Shown here piece after piece: positions 8,503 through 18,411 of a DNA stretch of 64,000 nucleotides; positions within the stretch are counted from its first letter, which is position 1; every line of letters starts with the position of its first letter. A program made the translations under genes and the position numbers. The stretch is from Beijerinckiaceae bacterium (GTDB lineage Bacteria > Pseudomonadota > Alphaproteobacteria > Rhizobiales > Beijerinckiaceae), in contig CP024846.1 of assembly GCA_004564215.1 (NCBI GenBank), forward strand, positions 2,046,001-2,110,000, written 5' to 3'. The notes beneath the pieces were generated by a model that did not search any database, was not told the DNA's origin, and saw nothing but the letters and a program-made list of their open reading frames with translations.

Positions 8503-11316
8503 TTAAACGGCGGCGCCGTGGCAATGCTTGTATTTTTTCCCCGAACCGCAGGGGCAGGGCTGGTTCCGGCCGACCTTGGCGAAGGCTGCCGGTTCACGCA
8601 CGAGCGTATCGCCAGCGAGTTCCCGATCGGGGCTGAAGGCGGGATTAGCGGCTCGCGGAAAGCCGGCGCCAGGGCCCGCGGCCAATGCTGCGTTGAGCGG
8701 ACCTTCGAAATGCGCAGATGAATCCCCATGCGAAACCTCAAGCATGGGGTTTGGCGGCGGCGCCTGCTCAAAGGCAACTTCGACGCGGTTCAACTGCGAA
8801 GTCGTGACCTCGCGCAATTGCGTGATGAGTCCGTCGAACAGTTCAAACGCCTCAGATTTATATTCATTCAGCGGATCGCGCTGGGCCATGCCGCGCCAAC
8901 CGACGACCTGCCGCAAATGATCGAGCGTCACCAGATGCTCGCGCCAAAGATGATCGAGCGCTTGAAGGATGATTTGCTTCTCGACATAACGCATGACCTC
9001 GGCGCCGTTTTTCTCGACTCGCGCGGCATAGGCTTCATCGGCCGCCTTGCGCAGCCGCTCCCGCATTTCGTCTTCGGTAATTCCTTCCTCCTTCGCCCAA
9101 TCGGCGAGCGGAAGCGAAATATTGAACGCGCCTTTGATCGATTCTTCCAGCCCGGAGATATCCCAGGCTTCGGGATAGGCATCGCGAGGAATATGCCTGC
9201 CGATGAGATCGTCGACGACGCCATGGCGCATGTCGGTGATCATTTCTTCGAGCGACTCTTGCGCCATCATCTCGCGACGCTGTTCGAAGACGACCTTGCG
9301 CTGATCGTTCATGACGTTGTCGTATTTTAGAATATTCTTGCGCATGTCGAAGTTGCGGGCCTCGACTTTCTGCTGTGCCTTCTCGAGGGCCTTGTTGATC
9401 CAGGGATGCACGATCGCTTCGTCTTCCTTAAGACCGAGCTTGACGAGCATCGACTCCATGCGTTCGGAGCCAAAGATCCGCATCAAATCGTCTTTCAACG
9501 ACAAGAAGAATTTGGAGCGGCCCGGATCTCCCTGACGGCCAGAGCGGCCGCGCAGCTGATTGTCGATGCGGCGGCTCTCATGGCGTTCGGTGCCGATGAT
9601 ATAGAGACCGCCGGCGGCGATGGCCTGCGCCCGGAAACGTTCGACCTCGGCACGGATTTCGGCTTCCTTTGCTTCGCGCTCACCTTCCGGAAGATTGGCG
9701 CATTCCTGGGCAACCCGCATCTCGACATTGCCGCCGAGCTGAATGTCGGTGCCGCGGCCCGCCATATTGGTTGCGACCGTAATTGCGCCGGGCACGCCCG
9801 CCTCGGCGACGATATAGGCTTCCTGTTCATGGAAGCGCGCATTCAAAACCGCAAAGAGCTTCGAGGGCTTGTCCGAGCGCGCTCCCGCGTAGAGCTTTTG
9901 CAATGCTTGCGGCTCGGCGAAATCGATCTGCTTGTAGCCCTGCTTTTTTAAAGCTTCGGCAAGCTGTTCAGATTTCTCGATCGATGTCGTGCCAACCAGC
10001 AGGGGCTGGAATTTCGCATTGGCCGCTTCGATCTCGCGGGTAATGGCGCGGAGCTTCTCTTCGGCCGTGCGATAGACTTCATCGTCTTCGTCAAGGCGTC
10101 GGACCGGCTGGTTGGTCGGGATCTCGACCACATCGAGCTTATAGATCTCGGCGAATTCGTCCGCCTCAGTCGCGGCGGTTCCGGTCATGCCGGCAAGCTT
10201 TTTGTAAAGACGGAAGTAATTCTGGAAGGTGATCGAGGCCAGGGTCACGTTTTCCGGCTGGATTTGCACATGTTCCTTGGCTTCGAGCGCCTGATGGAGT
10301 CCTTCCGAATAGCGCCGTCCCGGCATCATGCGGCCCGTGAATTCATCGATGATGACGACCTCGCCCTTGCGCACGATGTAGTCCTTGTCGCGCTTGAACA
10401 ATTTATGCGCGCGCAAGGCCTGGTTGACGTGGTGCACAACGGTGACATTGGTCGCTTCGTAAAGCGAACCTTCGGAAAGCACCCCGAGCTCACCGAGCAA
10501 TTGCTCCATGTGCTCATTGCCGGCCTCGGTCAGATTCGTCGTGCGTTGTTTTTCGTCGAGTTCGTAATCCTCCGGGGTGAGGTTGGGGATCACCTTGTCG
10601 ATTGCGACATAAAGATCGGATCTGTCGTCGGACGCACCGGAAATGATCAGAGGTGTCCGCGCCTCGTCGACCAGAATCGAATCGACTTCGTCGACGATCG
10701 CGTAAGAATGGCCCCTCTGTACCATTTGCGCGAGTTCGTATTTCATATTGTCGCGCAGATAATCGAAACCGAACTCGTTATTGGTGCCGTAAGTAATGTC
10801 GGCGGCATAGGCGCGGCGGCGTTCGTCATCGTCAAGTCCATGCACGATGATGCCGGTCGTCAGGCCGAGAAACTTGTAGATGCTTCCCATCCATTCCGCG
10901 TCGCGGCGGGCGAGATAGTCATTGACGGTGACGACATGGACCCCGTTGCCGGCGAGTGAATTGAGATAGGTGGCAAGCGTCGCGACGAGCGTTTTGCCCT
11001 CGCCCGTCCGCATCTCCGCGATGGCGCCCTCGTGCAGCACCATGCCGCCAATCAGCTGGACGTCAAAATGGCGCTGCCCCAAAACCCGGCGCGCCGCTTC
11101 CCGGACGGTGGCAAAAGCCGGAACCTGAAGCTCATCAAGCTTTCTGCCGGCCGCGACCTCTTCTCGGAAGGTTATCGTCCGCGCGGCCAGTTCTTCATCC
11201 GAAAGCTTGCGCATTTCCGGCTCGAGGGCGTTGATTGCCGCGACCTTTGGCCGATACCCCTTGAGACGGCGATCGTTCGACGATCCGAAAATCTTCCTCG
11301 CGACGGACCCCAACAT
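8503..11316 (-). CDS. secA: Preprotein translocase ATPase SecA
   Basis: SecA is the motor that pushes unfolded preproteins through SecYEG. The 937-aa length is typical. The visible motifs are Walker [10 protein letters not shown], the DEAD-like [20 protein letters not shown], the NBD2 segment [15 protein letters not shown] with RSGRQGDPG, and the C-terminal SEC-C zinc motif [16 protein letters not shown], which contacts SecB and phospholipid. The gene reads away from the parvulin gene across a 518-base divergent region, and a pair of hairpins stands 25-60 bases upstream of the start. Confidence 0.98.
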   Translation of the reverse strand: MLGSVARKIFGSSNDRRLKGYRPKVAAINALEPEMRKLSDEELAARTITFREEVAAGRKLDELQVPAFATVREAARRVLGQRHFDVQLIGGMVLHEGAIAEMRTGEGKTLVATLATYLNSLAGNGVHVVTVNDYLARRDAEWMGSIYKFLGLTTGIIVHGLDDDERRRAYAADITYGTNNEFGFDYLRDNMKYELAQMVQRGHSYAIVDEVDSILVDEARTPLIISGASDDRSDLYVAIDKVIPNLTPEDYELDEKQRTTNLTEAGNEHMEQLLGELGVLSEGSLYEATNVTVVHHVNQALRAHKLFKRDKDYIVRKGEVVIIDEFTGRMMPGRRYSEGLHQALEAKEHVQIQPENVTLASITFQNYFRLYKKLAGMTGTAATEADEFAEIYKLDVVEIPTNQPVRRLDEDDEVYRTAEEKLRAITREIEAANAKFQPLLVGTTSIEKSEQLAEALKKQGYKQIDFAEPQALQKLYAGARSDKPSKLFAVLNARFHEQEAYIVAEAGVPGAITVATNMAGRGTDIQLGGNVEMRVAQECANLPEGEREAKEAEIRAEVERFRAQAIAAGGLYIIGTERHESRRIDNQLRGRSGRQGDPGRSKFFLSLKDDLMRIFGSERMESMLVKLGLKEDEAIVHPWINKALEKAQQKVEARNFDMRKNILKYDNVMNDQRKVVFEQRREMMAQESLEEMITDMRHGVVDDLIGRHIPRDAYPEAWDISGLEESIKGAFNISLPLADWAKEEGITEDEMRERLRKAADEAYAARVEKNGAEVMRYVEKQIILQALDHLWREHLVTLDHLRQVVGWRGMAQRDPLNEYKSEAFELFDGLITQLREVTTSQLNRVEVAFEQAPPPNPMLEVSHGDSSAHFEGPLNAALAAGPGAGFPRAANPAFSPDRELAGDTLVREPAAFAKVGRNQPCPCGSGKKYKHCHGAAV

Positions 11317-11340
11317 TATTAAACGACCTTTCTGGAGAGC

Positions 11341-11376
11341 GGCCGAAGCGATCTTCGGCCATGGGGCTTCAGCCCC
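11341..11376. promoter_or_regulatory. Two adjacent hairpins upstream of secA
   Basis: GGCCGAAG-CGAT-CTTCGGCC (11341-11360) is followed after two bases by GGGGCT-TC-AGCCCC (11363-11376). Both lie in the probable secA leader, 25-60 bases before the start codon. Because the flanking genes diverge here, they are unlikely to be terminators of either. A leader-RNA role in secA expression is only a suggestion. The remaining bases to 11834 show no other gene. Confidence 0.4.
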
Positions 11377-11834
11377 TAGGTGTTTGTCCTATTTTGCTGT
11401 CACTTCGGCGGCTTTCGCGCAAGCCCGCCGCGACGGGGTTGTTCCGGCCCCGGACCGACAGCCGATCTTCCAAATAGCATTATAAGATTTCCCGGCCACC
11501 AAGTACCCATGCTTTGGACCGAAAAATTTTGAACTCGGCCGCATCGGCTAAGCCGATGTTCCTGCAGAGTTTGCGCCTCCATTTAAGGAAAACCTCGTCG
11601 CGGCCGCGCGAAAAGCCTCAAATGCTGAGAGCCGAATCACGACAGGGCGGGGAACTCAGCCGGCCAAAACCCGAAAAAAGATCTCCCGAGACAAGTTCGA
11701 CAGATAAGATTGGGGTCCGGGCTTGTCAAATCCGCTCGGCCGTGCATGTTTCCGCGCACCGCCACGAAATCACCCTCCATTTCGCGGCAATCCTCGGTGG
11801 TTGCCGCACCCATTTCCAGCCCGGAGCTGAATTC

Positions 11835-12899
11835 ATGTTCCTGACGACAAGCTTGCGCAACAAAGCCGCCGGCCTCTCCTGCCTGCTGGCCCTGGCCTCG
11901 TCCGCCCTTGTTTTGGCTTCCCCGGCGATGGCCAAGGTGCTGGCCACGGTCAACGGCAAGGAAATCACCGACGAGGATGTCAAAATCGCCGGCGACGATC
12001 TTCGCGGCACGCTGCCGCCTCAGCTCGAGGGTAAGGCACGCGAGAGCTATATTCTCGACTTTCTGATCGACGGCGAACTGGTGGCGCAGAAAGCCCTCGC
12101 GGACAAGGCCGATCAGGCCCCGGACTTTGCCAAAAAGCTCGCCTATTATCGCGAGAAGCTCCTGATGGAGAGCGTGCTCGAACAGGTCGCAAAGACGGCG
12201 ACGACAGACGCTGCGATCAAGGCCACCTATGACGAGGCGGCAAAGGCGCAAAAACCGCAAACCGAGATTCGCGCCCGCCACATTCTCGTGGGGTCCGAGG
12301 ACGAAGCGAAGGCCGCGCTGAAAAGGATCATGGGCGGCGAGGAATTCGCCAAGGTCGCCAAAGAGGTTTCGAAGGATCCGGGCTCGGAAGGCGGCGATCT
12401 CGGCTGGTTCACCAAGGATCGCATGGTGCCCGAATTCGCCGATGCCGCGTTCAAGCTTGAGGCCGGGCAGATTTCCGATCCCGTGAAAAGCCCGTTCGGC
12501 TGGCATATCATCGAGGTCGAAGAAAAGCGCGAGAAGACGTTCCCGCCCTTGGCCGATGTCAAGGATCAGGTGAGCCGCTATGTGGCGCAGAAAGCGCAGG
12601 CCGAGTTCGTCTCGCAATTGCGCAAGACTGCCAAGGTCGAGCGCACGGAGCCTCCAGTGGCTCCGGCGGCACCCAAGCCGGCCCCTGGAACGCCTGCTCC
12701 GGCGGCGGCTCCTGCCCCTGCGGCCCCGCCCCTGCGGCCCCGCCCCTGCGGCCCCCGCCCCCGGCAAAAAATAAATTGCCTCGGCGGATTCAGGCGCTTT
12801 CGTGGGCGGGCATCCGTCCACGGAAGCCGTGAATTCAAAGAGCAATCGCTTGACGCCGGGCGCGGGCTGGGCAATTTCATCGAGGTCCTCGCGCTTTAG
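11835..12899 (+). CDS. Periplasmic parvulin-type peptidyl-prolyl isomerase, C-terminus frameshifted
   Basis: An exported foldase of the PrsA/SurA type. A signal peptide ending ASPAMA precedes a SurA-like N-terminal helical region. The PpiC rotamase domain ([48 protein letters not shown]) spans residues 145-235, and a Pro/Ala-rich tail ends the protein. ATG 11835 is chosen because it opens the signal peptide, whereas the upstream frame to 11514 is not protein-like. The reading frame continues to 12899, but the last 50 or so residues look out of frame. The frame of the third 14-base repeat would end naturally in [10 protein letters not shown] and a stop at 12774. Confidence 0.85.
   Translation: MFLTTSLRNKAAGLSCLLALASSALVLASPAMAKVLATVNGKEITDEDVKIAGDDLRGTLPPQLEGKARESYILDFLIDGELVAQKALADKADQAPDFAKKLAYYREKLLMESVLEQVAKTATTDAAIKATYDEAAKAQKPQTEIRARHILVGSEDEAKAALKRIMGGEEFAKVAKEVSKDPGSEGGDLGWFTKDRMVPEFADAAFKLEAGQISDPVKSPFGWHIIEVEEKREKTFPPLADVKDQVSRYVAQKAQAEFVSQLRKTAKVERTEPPVAPAAPKPAPGTPAPAAAPAPAAPPLRPRPCGPRPRQKINCLGGFRRFRGRASVHGSREFKEQSLDAGRGLGNFIEVLAL
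12714..12755 (+). repeat. Three tandem 14-base repeats in the parvulin tail
   Basis: GCCCCTGCGGCCCC occurs three times without interruption at 12714, 12728 and 12742. Because 14 is not a multiple of three, each copy changes the reading frame. Unit 1 reads APAAP in the gene frame, and unit 3 reads [14 protein letters not shown] in another frame. Confidence 0.9.
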
Positions 12900-12928
12900 G
12901 TGCGATCCCCTTACCCTTGGGAACTTGC

Positions 12929-14167
12929 ATGGCCGCCGTGTCTCCGCTTGCACCCAAATCCTATCCCGACCTTCCGAATATCGAGGGTGTGCGCTTTGCG
13001 ACGGGCGCCGCCGGAATTCGCTACAAGGACCGCACCGATGTGATGCTGGCCCTTTTCGACAAAGGCACACAGGTCGCCGGGGTTTTCACGAAATCGAAAT
13101 GCCCGTCCGCGCCGGTCGAATGGTGCCGCGCGCGGCTCAAGGGCGGGAAAGCCCGCGCGCTGGTCGTCAATTCCGGCAACGCTAATGCTTTCACCGGCAA
13201 AACGGGCGCGCGGGCGGCCAAATTCACGGTCGCGCTTGCCGCGAAGGCCAGCGGCGCACCGCCGGCTGAAATTTTCCTCGCCTCGACCGGCGTGATCGGC
13301 GAGCCGCTCGACGCATCGAAATTCGATGGCGTGCTGGAAAAAATGGCGGCCTCCGCGCGGCCGGATGGTTTGCTTGCCGCCGCCAAGGCCATCATGACGA
13401 CGGACACCTATCCGAAAGTCGCGACCCGCCGCGCGAGCCTCGGCGGCGTGGAGGTAACCCTTTCCGGCATGGCCAAGGGCTCCGGCATGATCGCGCCCGA
13501 CATGGCGACCATGCTCGCCTATGTTTTCACCGACGCACCGATCGCCGCCCTGACCTTGCAATCCCTGCTGGCCAAAGGCGTGGCGAAGTCCTTCAATGCC
13601 ATTACCGTCGACGGCGATACTTCGACCTCCGACACTTTGATGCTGTTTGCGACAGGCGCCGCCGCCAAAAGGGGCGCGCCAAAAATCAGCGCCGCCAAGG
13701 ATCGCCGGCTCGTCTCGTTCAAAAAGGCGTTGGACGCGCTTCTCCTCGATCTCGCGCATCAAATTGTTCGGGATGGTGAGGGCGCACGCAAATTCGTGCA
13801 AATCACGGTCACGGGTGCGAAGGGTTCGGCCGCCGCCAAAAAAATCGCCCTGTCGATTGCCAATTCGCCCTTGGTCAAAACCGCCATTGCCGGCGAAGAC
13901 GCCAATTGGGGCCGCGTCGTGATGGCCGTCGGCAAGGCCGGCGAAAAGGCCGAACGGGATAGGCTTGCGATCTGGTTCAACGATATTCGCGTCGCCTGCA
14001 AGGGGATGCGGGATCCGGCCTATGACGAAGCGGTGGTTTCGCAAAGCATGCGCGGCGAGGACATCGAGATTCGCGTGGATTTGGGTCTCGGCAAGGGCAC
14101 GGCCACCGTCTGGACCTGCGATCTCACCAAGGAATATGTCGCGATCAACGGCGACTACCGGTCCTAG
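12929..14167 (+). CDS. argJ: Bifunctional glutamate N-acetyltransferase / amino-acid acetyltransferase ArgJ
   Basis: ArgJ recycles the acetyl group from N-acetylornithine to glutamate in arginine synthesis, and in many bacteria it also performs the first step. The precursor is cleaved before the nucleophilic threonine of the MATML motif, seen in [21 protein letters not shown] near residue 190. The substrate segments [21 protein letters not shown] and [17 protein letters not shown] are all present. ATG 12929 follows GGGA, while the frame also contains an upstream TTG at 12917. It lies downstream of the parvulin gene, an order common in Rhizobiales. Confidence 0.95.
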   Translation: MAAVSPLAPKSYPDLPNIEGVRFATGAAGIRYKDRTDVMLALFDKGTQVAGVFTKSKCPSAPVEWCRARLKGGKARALVVNSGNANAFTGKTGARAAKFTVALAAKASGAPPAEIFLASTGVIGEPLDASKFDGVLEKMAASARPDGLLAAAKAIMTTDTYPKVATRRASLGGVEVTLSGMAKGSGMIAPDMATMLAYVFTDAPIAALTLQSLLAKGVAKSFNAITVDGDTSTSDTLMLFATGAAAKRGAPKISAAKDRRLVSFKKALDALLLDLAHQIVRDGEGARKFVQITVTGAKGSAAAKKIALSIANSPLVKTAIAGEDANWGRVVMAVGKAGEKAERDRLAIWFNDIRVACKGMRDPAYDEAVVSQSMRGEDIEIRVDLGLGKGTATVWTCDLTKEYVAINGDYRS

Positions 14168-14342
14168 AGAAAAGGCTTTATTTGACTGACCTGACCGGGT
14201 CAGAGTTTGCCATTTGTCTCATGGCGGGCATTATCGACTCCGCTTCGCCACACTTGCCGCCGTTGGATGAATGGTGTGCTGCGATTTCCCGCGACAACGA
14301 TTGGAATATCAATTCCTGGGCCATAAAGGGCAAACCCTCAGC

Positions 14343-14744
14343 GTGAATCTTTTGCTTGTCGTCGCCGTTGCGCTCGTCGACCCGGATTGCCGGGTGTTGA
14401 TCGCGCAGCGCCCGCAAGGAAAATCGCTGGAAGGCCTTTGGGAGTTTCCGGGTGGCAAGGTCGAGGACGGGGAAAGGCCGGAACAAGCCTTGATCCGGGA
14501 ATTGCACGAGGAATTGGGGATCGAGGTCGAAGAGGCCTGTCTCGCACCTTTGACATTCGCGAGCTTCGCCTACCCCGATTTTCACCTTCTTATGCCGCTC
14601 TATATTTGCCGGCGATGGAAAGGGTTTGTTTCCGCGCGCGAAAACCAGACGCTGAAATGGGTTCTCCCTAAGGATTTGCGTTCTTATCCAATGCCGCCGG
14701 CGGACGCGCCACTCATTCCGGCTCTGCTCGATCTTTTGGGGTGA
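14343..14744 (+). CDS. mutT: MutT-type Nudix hydrolase (8-oxo-dGTP diphosphatase)
   Basis: A 133-aa Nudix protein. The 23-residue Nudix box runs from GGKVEDGERPEQ to RELHEELGI with all acidic metal ligands. The surrounding LIAQRPQGKSLEGLWEFPGG is typical of MutT enzymes that clear 8-oxo-dGTP from the nucleotide pool. GTG 14343 gives the usual start (M)NLLLVVAVALV. The frame extends upstream to an ATG at 14271, but those residues are not family-like. It follows argJ by 175 bases on the same strand, and the repeat at 14788 lies downstream. Confidence 0.88.
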   Translation: MNLLLVVAVALVDPDCRVLIAQRPQGKSLEGLWEFPGGKVEDGERPEQALIRELHEELGIEVEEACLAPLTFASFAYPDFHLLMPLYICRRWKGFVSARENQTLKWVLPKDLRSYPMPPADAPLIPALLDLLG

Positions 14745-14787
14745 TAACTAATACTAAGTTTCGAAGAGAGCCACCCATCGGCGCTAG

Positions 14788-14885
14788 CCGTCATGGCCGG
14801 GCTCCGTCGTCATGCCCGGCCTTGAGCCGGGCATCCGACAACGGAGGCAGATGTTTGGATGGCCGGGTCAAGCCCGGCCATGACA
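14788..14885. repeat. Intergenic GTCATGCCCGGC-type palindromic repeat
   Basis: The stretch holds two hairpins in a larger inverted arrangement: TGCCCGGCCTTGAGCCGGGCA at 14812 and GGCCGGGTCAAGCCCGGCC at about 14861. The whole is bounded by GTCATG and CATGAC, with a partial extra arm GTCATGGCCGGG at 14790. Repeats of this type are frequent between genes in Rhizobiales. It lies between the convergent mutT and aldehyde dehydrogenase genes. Confidence 0.85.
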
Positions 14886-14925
14886 GCGGTAGATGACGCA
14901 CTTCATTCGAGACCTGGTATAACCC

Positions 14926-16359
14926 TCAAGTCAGATACCTTAGCGTCCATTTGATCATCTGCTTCACCCATGGCGTATAGGGCGGAAACAACATCGGGGT
15001 CACATTGAATTTGTCTTCAAGCACCGCGCGTTCATGCGAGAAGGCGCGGAAACCATAGAAGCCATGGGCGTTGCCGAGCCCCGAATTGTTGATGCCGCCG
15101 AATGGCAGATTGTCATGCGCGAACTGGATGTTTGAGGCATTGACGCAGGATCCGCCCGCCGATGTCTCGGTGAGCACGCGTTCAATGTGAGCGTGATCCT
15201 TTGCATAGACATAAAGGGCGAGCGGCTTTGGCCGCGCATTGATCGCGGCAATGGGCTCAGCCAAATCGCGATAGGCGATGATCGGCAGCAACGGCCCAAA
15301 AATCTCTTCCCGCATGATCGCGGACTCTTCGCCCGCGCCGGTCAACAATGTCGGGGCGATGAATTTTTCCGCGCCATTGCGCGTGCCGCCCGCCTGGATG
15401 GTGGCGCCATGCTTCACCGCGTCATCGAGAAGCTGCGACAAACGCTCGAAGTGTTCGTGATTGATGATCCGGCAATAGTCCTGGCTTTGCGCCGGATCGC
15501 CGTACATTTTTGCGATGGCATCCTTCATCGCATCGATGAATTGCGGAAGCCGGCTTTCATGCACATAGGCATAATCCGGCGCGATGCAGGTCTGGCCGCA
15601 GTTGGAAAACTTTCCCCAAACAATGCTCCGCACGGCTTTCATCATATCGGCGGTTTCATCGACAATGACCGGCGATTTTCCGCCGAGTTCCAATGTCACG
15701 GCGGAAAGATGCTTGGCGGCCGCCGTCATCACCACTTTGCCGATCTCTGGGCTGCCGGTGAAGAAAATATGTTCGAACGGCAATTTAAGCAAAGTCGTCG
15801 AAACCGCGGCTTCGCCCTCGAAGACGGCGACCTCCTCCGATGGAAAACTGTCGTTGAGAATCTTTGCGAGGATCGCCGAGCATGCCGGGCTCATCTCGGA
15901 CGGCTTGATGATCACCGGGCAACCGGCCGCGATCGCCGAAGTAAGAGGCCCGAGCAAAAGACTGACTGGATAATTCCATGGCGAGATGATGAGTGAAACG
16001 CCCTTGGGTTCATGGCGGATCCGAGCCTTGGTTCCGAACATCGTCAGGGTCGGCGCGGCATATTTAGGCTTCATCCAGGATTTCAAATGCCGGCGAGCAT
16101 GGCGAAGTCCCGAAATGACCGGAAGAATTTCGCAAAGATCGGCCTCGGCTTCGGGTTTACCGAGGTCGTCGGCGAGCGCGCGGCAGATCGCATCATGATT
16201 GGCAAGAATGACCGCCTCCAGCCTTCGCAGCTTGGCGATGCGCATTTCGGCGTTCGATGTTCTCAGGGCGATCGCCGTCTTCTGCTGAGCCGCGAATGTC
16301 CTCTTGATCTCCGGGGCTGCTTTGCCCTCGGCCAATGTAACCTCTGCCGCTTCGTTCAT
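14926..16359 (-). CDS. Coniferyl-aldehyde-dehydrogenase-like aldehyde dehydrogenase
   Basis: A 477-aa NAD(P)-dependent aldehyde dehydrogenase of the class-3/coniferyl aldehyde dehydrogenase type. It carries the catalytic cysteine in FSNCGQTCIAPDY, the general-base glutamate in LELGGKSP, the cofactor segment FFTGSPEIGK, and the HDNLPFGGINNSGLG end motif. A hydrophobic C-terminal tail (VKQMIKWTLRYLT) resembles the membrane tail of class-3 enzymes. It starts 26 bases after the NTF2-like gene, itself behind the carotenoid-oxygenase-type gene. Oxidising the aldehyde released by that oxygenase is therefore the likely job, although the exact substrate is not visible. Confidence 0.9.
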   Translation of the reverse strand: MNEAAEVTLAEGKAAPEIKRTFAAQQKTAIALRTSNAEMRIAKLRRLEAVILANHDAICRALADDLGKPEAEADLCEILPVISGLRHARRHLKSWMKPKYAAPTLTMFGTKARIRHEPKGVSLIISPWNYPVSLLLGPLTSAIAAGCPVIIKPSEMSPACSAILAKILNDSFPSEEVAVFEGEAAVSTTLLKLPFEHIFFTGSPEIGKVVMTAAAKHLSAVTLELGGKSPVIVDETADMMKAVRSIVWGKFSNCGQTCIAPDYAYVHESRLPQFIDAMKDAIAKMYGDPAQSQDYCRIINHEHFERLSQLLDDAVKHGATIQAGGTRNGAEKFIAPTLLTGAGEESAIMREEIFGPLLPIIAYRDLAEPIAAINARPKPLALYVYAKDHAHIERVLTETSAGGSCVNASNIQFAHDNLPFGGINNSGLGNAHGFYGFRAFSHERAVLEDKFNVTPMLFPPYTPWVKQMIKWTLRYLT

Positions 16360-16385
16360 AGGCTCAATCCTTGATCATCCAGATA

Positions 16386-16838
16386 TCAATCGAGAATCGG
16401 CCGCGCCGAGGCTTCGGAGAGCCCGCAGGCAGCGTTGCGCGACAGCACCTCTTTGAGAAGCAAGGTATCGCAATAGATCCGGATCACAGTGGTTTTACCC
16501 CAGCTTAAATTGATGAAATGCACGCCCTGATTGGTGAAGGGGCTCCCATCGAGCGTGGTCCCAAAGTCACGCCATTCGACAGCTATGTCCGTCGCCCAAG
16601 GCCAGCCGCTCACGACGATCCTTTCGATTTCGAAGGAGAGGCCGGGAAGGACGCGCGGCAAGCGCTGATACCAGCGTTTGATCGCCGCATGCGTCTTGCG
16701 GGTCCCGCCGAGCGCATGGTCACCCATAAAACTATGCTCGCACTTTGAAGCGAGGCTGTCGAGAACAAGCGCGTAGTCCTGCCGTCCAAGCCTCCGGAAC
16801 AGCTCGCGGATGCGGGCGGCAACAATCGCATGGTACAT
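16386..16838 (-). CDS. NTF2/SnoaL-like protein
   Basis: A 150-aa protein with the look of the NTF2-like/SnoaL fold: an N-terminal helix with IRELFRRLGRQDYALVLDSL, then a cone-shaped beta region with FMGDHALGGTRKTHAAIKRWYQRL and VHFINLSWGKTTVIRIYCDT. Members are small isomerases, hydrolases or dehydratases, or non-catalytic binding subunits. No reaction can be assigned here. ATG 16838 has GAGGG about eight bases upstream, and the open frame continues to 17483 only as antisense-like sequence inside the oxygenase gene. It sits between oxygenase and dehydrogenase in one operon. Confidence 0.8.
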   Translation of the reverse strand: MYHAIVAARIRELFRRLGRQDYALVLDSLASKCEHSFMGDHALGGTRKTHAAIKRWYQRLPRVLPGLSFEIERIVVSGWPWATDIAVEWRDFGTTLDGSPFTNQGVHFINLSWGKTTVIRIYCDTLLLKEVLSRNAACGLSEASARPILD

Positions 16839-16911
16839 GTCGGAGCCCTCGTGGAAGTATCGTTGAAACCAGTGCCGTTTGCGCAATCGATGAAGGAGCA
16901 AGAAGCCACGT

Positions 16912-18324
16912 CTATCCGGTGTTCGCGAAATAATTGCCATGGAAACCGAAAGGAATGACATGCGGCGCGTAGGCCCGCGCGCGCTCGCGCATCGTGCCGG
17001 CATCGAGCACCAGAAGAAAAGAACTCTGCGCCCGGCCATCGAGGACCACAGACAACAAAACCCCATCGTCTTCCGGCCCGGCGCCGGGGGTCGCAACGAA
17101 CACAGGTTCGCCCGGAGAGGTCTCGTCTTCGCTCCAAATCGTGGTCGCGGCGGCGTGGAGGTCCTGCTTGACGAGACTGTCCAGAAACCCACCGCCCATT
17201 TGGCCGGTGCCCCACACATAGCGATAGGGGCGCCCGGCCAGCCGCCGATAGGCGATGCGCGGCAATTCCAGTGCGACATCCGAGAGAGTTTGGCGGGTGA
17301 CCGGCCCCTCGCCAAGAGGGATTGTGTAACGGGTGAGTGCGCTCCGCGGCACGGCCTTGCCGGCGCGAAGCGCATCGAGATACAGGGCATCGATGATACG
17401 GGCATCCGGAAAGGCCGCGAGGTCGAGCAGAATGGCGCCGTCTTGCTCGAAGGCATTGACATGATGAAAAGCAAAACACGCATCGGTCTCGGCCCGCCGG
17501 ACGATCGCGCCCGTGTCTTTCTCGATCACGGTGAAGCGCAGCCCGCGACCCGGCGTCCAGCGATAGGTCTCGATGAACGGACGGCCGCTGAACAGGAGCC
17601 GCAGTGGTTTTGTTACGAGGGGAAATTCAGCAAGGACGAGATAGCGCTCGGTCATCGCGAAGCTATGGGTATAGGCGGGATCGCTGGTTTCGATCTCGGC
17701 GACCACGCTGCGTTTTCCCGCGCCGAAGCCCATGCGGGTGAAGCGATAGAGACTCTTCCGGCCGAAGACGATTTCAAAATTATAAATGGTCCGCCTCGCC
17801 AAATCATAATGCGGATGCGCCGTGGTGATCTGGCATTTGAGTTCGTCCGACCATGCAAAGGCGCCCAAGGTTTCGAGCGTTTTCGGATCGAACCGCAGCG
17901 GATGCGGGGTTTCCGTGAGAGCCACCATGTCATGGTCGCCATAGGCGATGACATTCACATTGTTGTTGTCGCTGCCAAGTTGGCCGCTCAGGCGGGCAAT
18001 AAGTCCTGACAAATAGGATCCCGGACGATTGGTCGCAAATTCATCGCGGGAAATGGCATTATTGGCGATCGCCTTCCGATAGGCGACGCTCTGCAAAAAA
18101 AGGTTCGTGTAGCGGACCCGCCCGCCGCCGAAGGCAAAACGGTGCAACATCGCAAGCCCGTCGAACCAGTGCCGATAGGGGGTTGTCCCCACCTCGAATT
18201 TGGCTGGCCCGGTGCGCAGAAGGGCGCCGTTCAGCCATTCGGGCGGATCACCTTGCCAGTTCAATTCCGCCTCGCGCGTTTCCGCGTCGAGCGTCTCGAA
18301 ACCCGCCAGGATTTTACTTGTCAT
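16912..18324 (-). CDS. Carotenoid/lignostilbene-type cleavage oxygenase (RPE65 family)
   Basis: A 470-aa member of the carotenoid cleavage dioxygenase family, which splits C=C bonds of carotenoids, apocarotenoids or stilbenes with a four-histidine Fe(II) centre. The four histidines are visible in TAHPHYD, AYTHSFAM, FAFHHVNAF and PFGFHGNYF, the last at the very C-terminus. The N-terminal NGALLRTGPAKFEVG segment is also typical. ATG 18324 has AGGA nine bases upstream and avoids an unlikely 15-residue extension. It is first in an operon with an NTF2-like and an aldehyde dehydrogenase gene and is divergent from a TetR gene. Its substrate is unknown. Confidence 0.9.
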   Translation of the reverse strand: MTSKILAGFETLDAETREAELNWQGDPPEWLNGALLRTGPAKFEVGTTPYRHWFDGLAMLHRFAFGGGRVRYTNLFLQSVAYRKAIANNAISRDEFATNRPGSYLSGLIARLSGQLGSDNNNVNVIAYGDHDMVALTETPHPLRFDPKTLETLGAFAWSDELKCQITTAHPHYDLARRTIYNFEIVFGRKSLYRFTRMGFGAGKRSVVAEIETSDPAYTHSFAMTERYLVLAEFPLVTKPLRLLFSGRPFIETYRWTPGRGLRFTVIEKDTGAIVRRAETDACFAFHHVNAFEQDGAILLDLAAFPDARIIDALYLDALRAGKAVPRSALTRYTIPLGEGPVTRQTLSDVALELPRIAYRRLAGRPYRYVWGTGQMGGGFLDSLVKQDLHAAATTIWSEDETSPGEPVFVATPGAGPEDDGVLLSVVLDGRAQSSFLLVLDAGTMRERARAYAPHVIPFGFHGNYFANTG

Positions 18325-18367
18325 CGCCCTGTTCCTGAATCGGTTGCAAATGCTTGCCCGCCGGCGC

Positions 18368-18388
18368 AATGTAGACGTTGTCTACATT
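18368..18388. promoter_or_regulatory. Candidate TetR operator
   Basis: A perfect inverted repeat AATGTAGAC - GTT - GTCTACATT lies between the divergent oxygenase (start 18324) and tetR (start 18396). A second, weaker one, ATGTTG-N7-CAACAT, covers 18396-18414. The first overlaps the -10 of the candidate oxygenase promoter, the expected position for a repressor site. Confidence 0.75.
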
Positions 18389-18411
18389 AGAGGGAATGTT
18401 GCTGTTGTCAA
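18384..18411 (-). promoter_or_regulatory. Candidate sigma-70 promoter of the oxygenase operon
   Basis: On the minus strand TTGACA (18411-18406) is followed after 16 bases by TAATGT (18389-18384), a near-consensus pair. The expected start of transcription, near 18377, falls in the centre of the 18368-18388 palindrome. Confidence 0.55.

Noticed and set aside
11637..13070. A 477-codon minus-strand frame opposite the parvulin and argJ genes
   Set aside because: It is an antisense shadow of two well-supported genes in high-GC DNA, has no recognisable domain and no ribosome site.
16839..17483. Upstream extension of the NTF2-like gene
   Set aside because: The extra residues are an out-of-frame reading of the oxygenase gene; ATG 16838 has its own GAGGG ribosome site.
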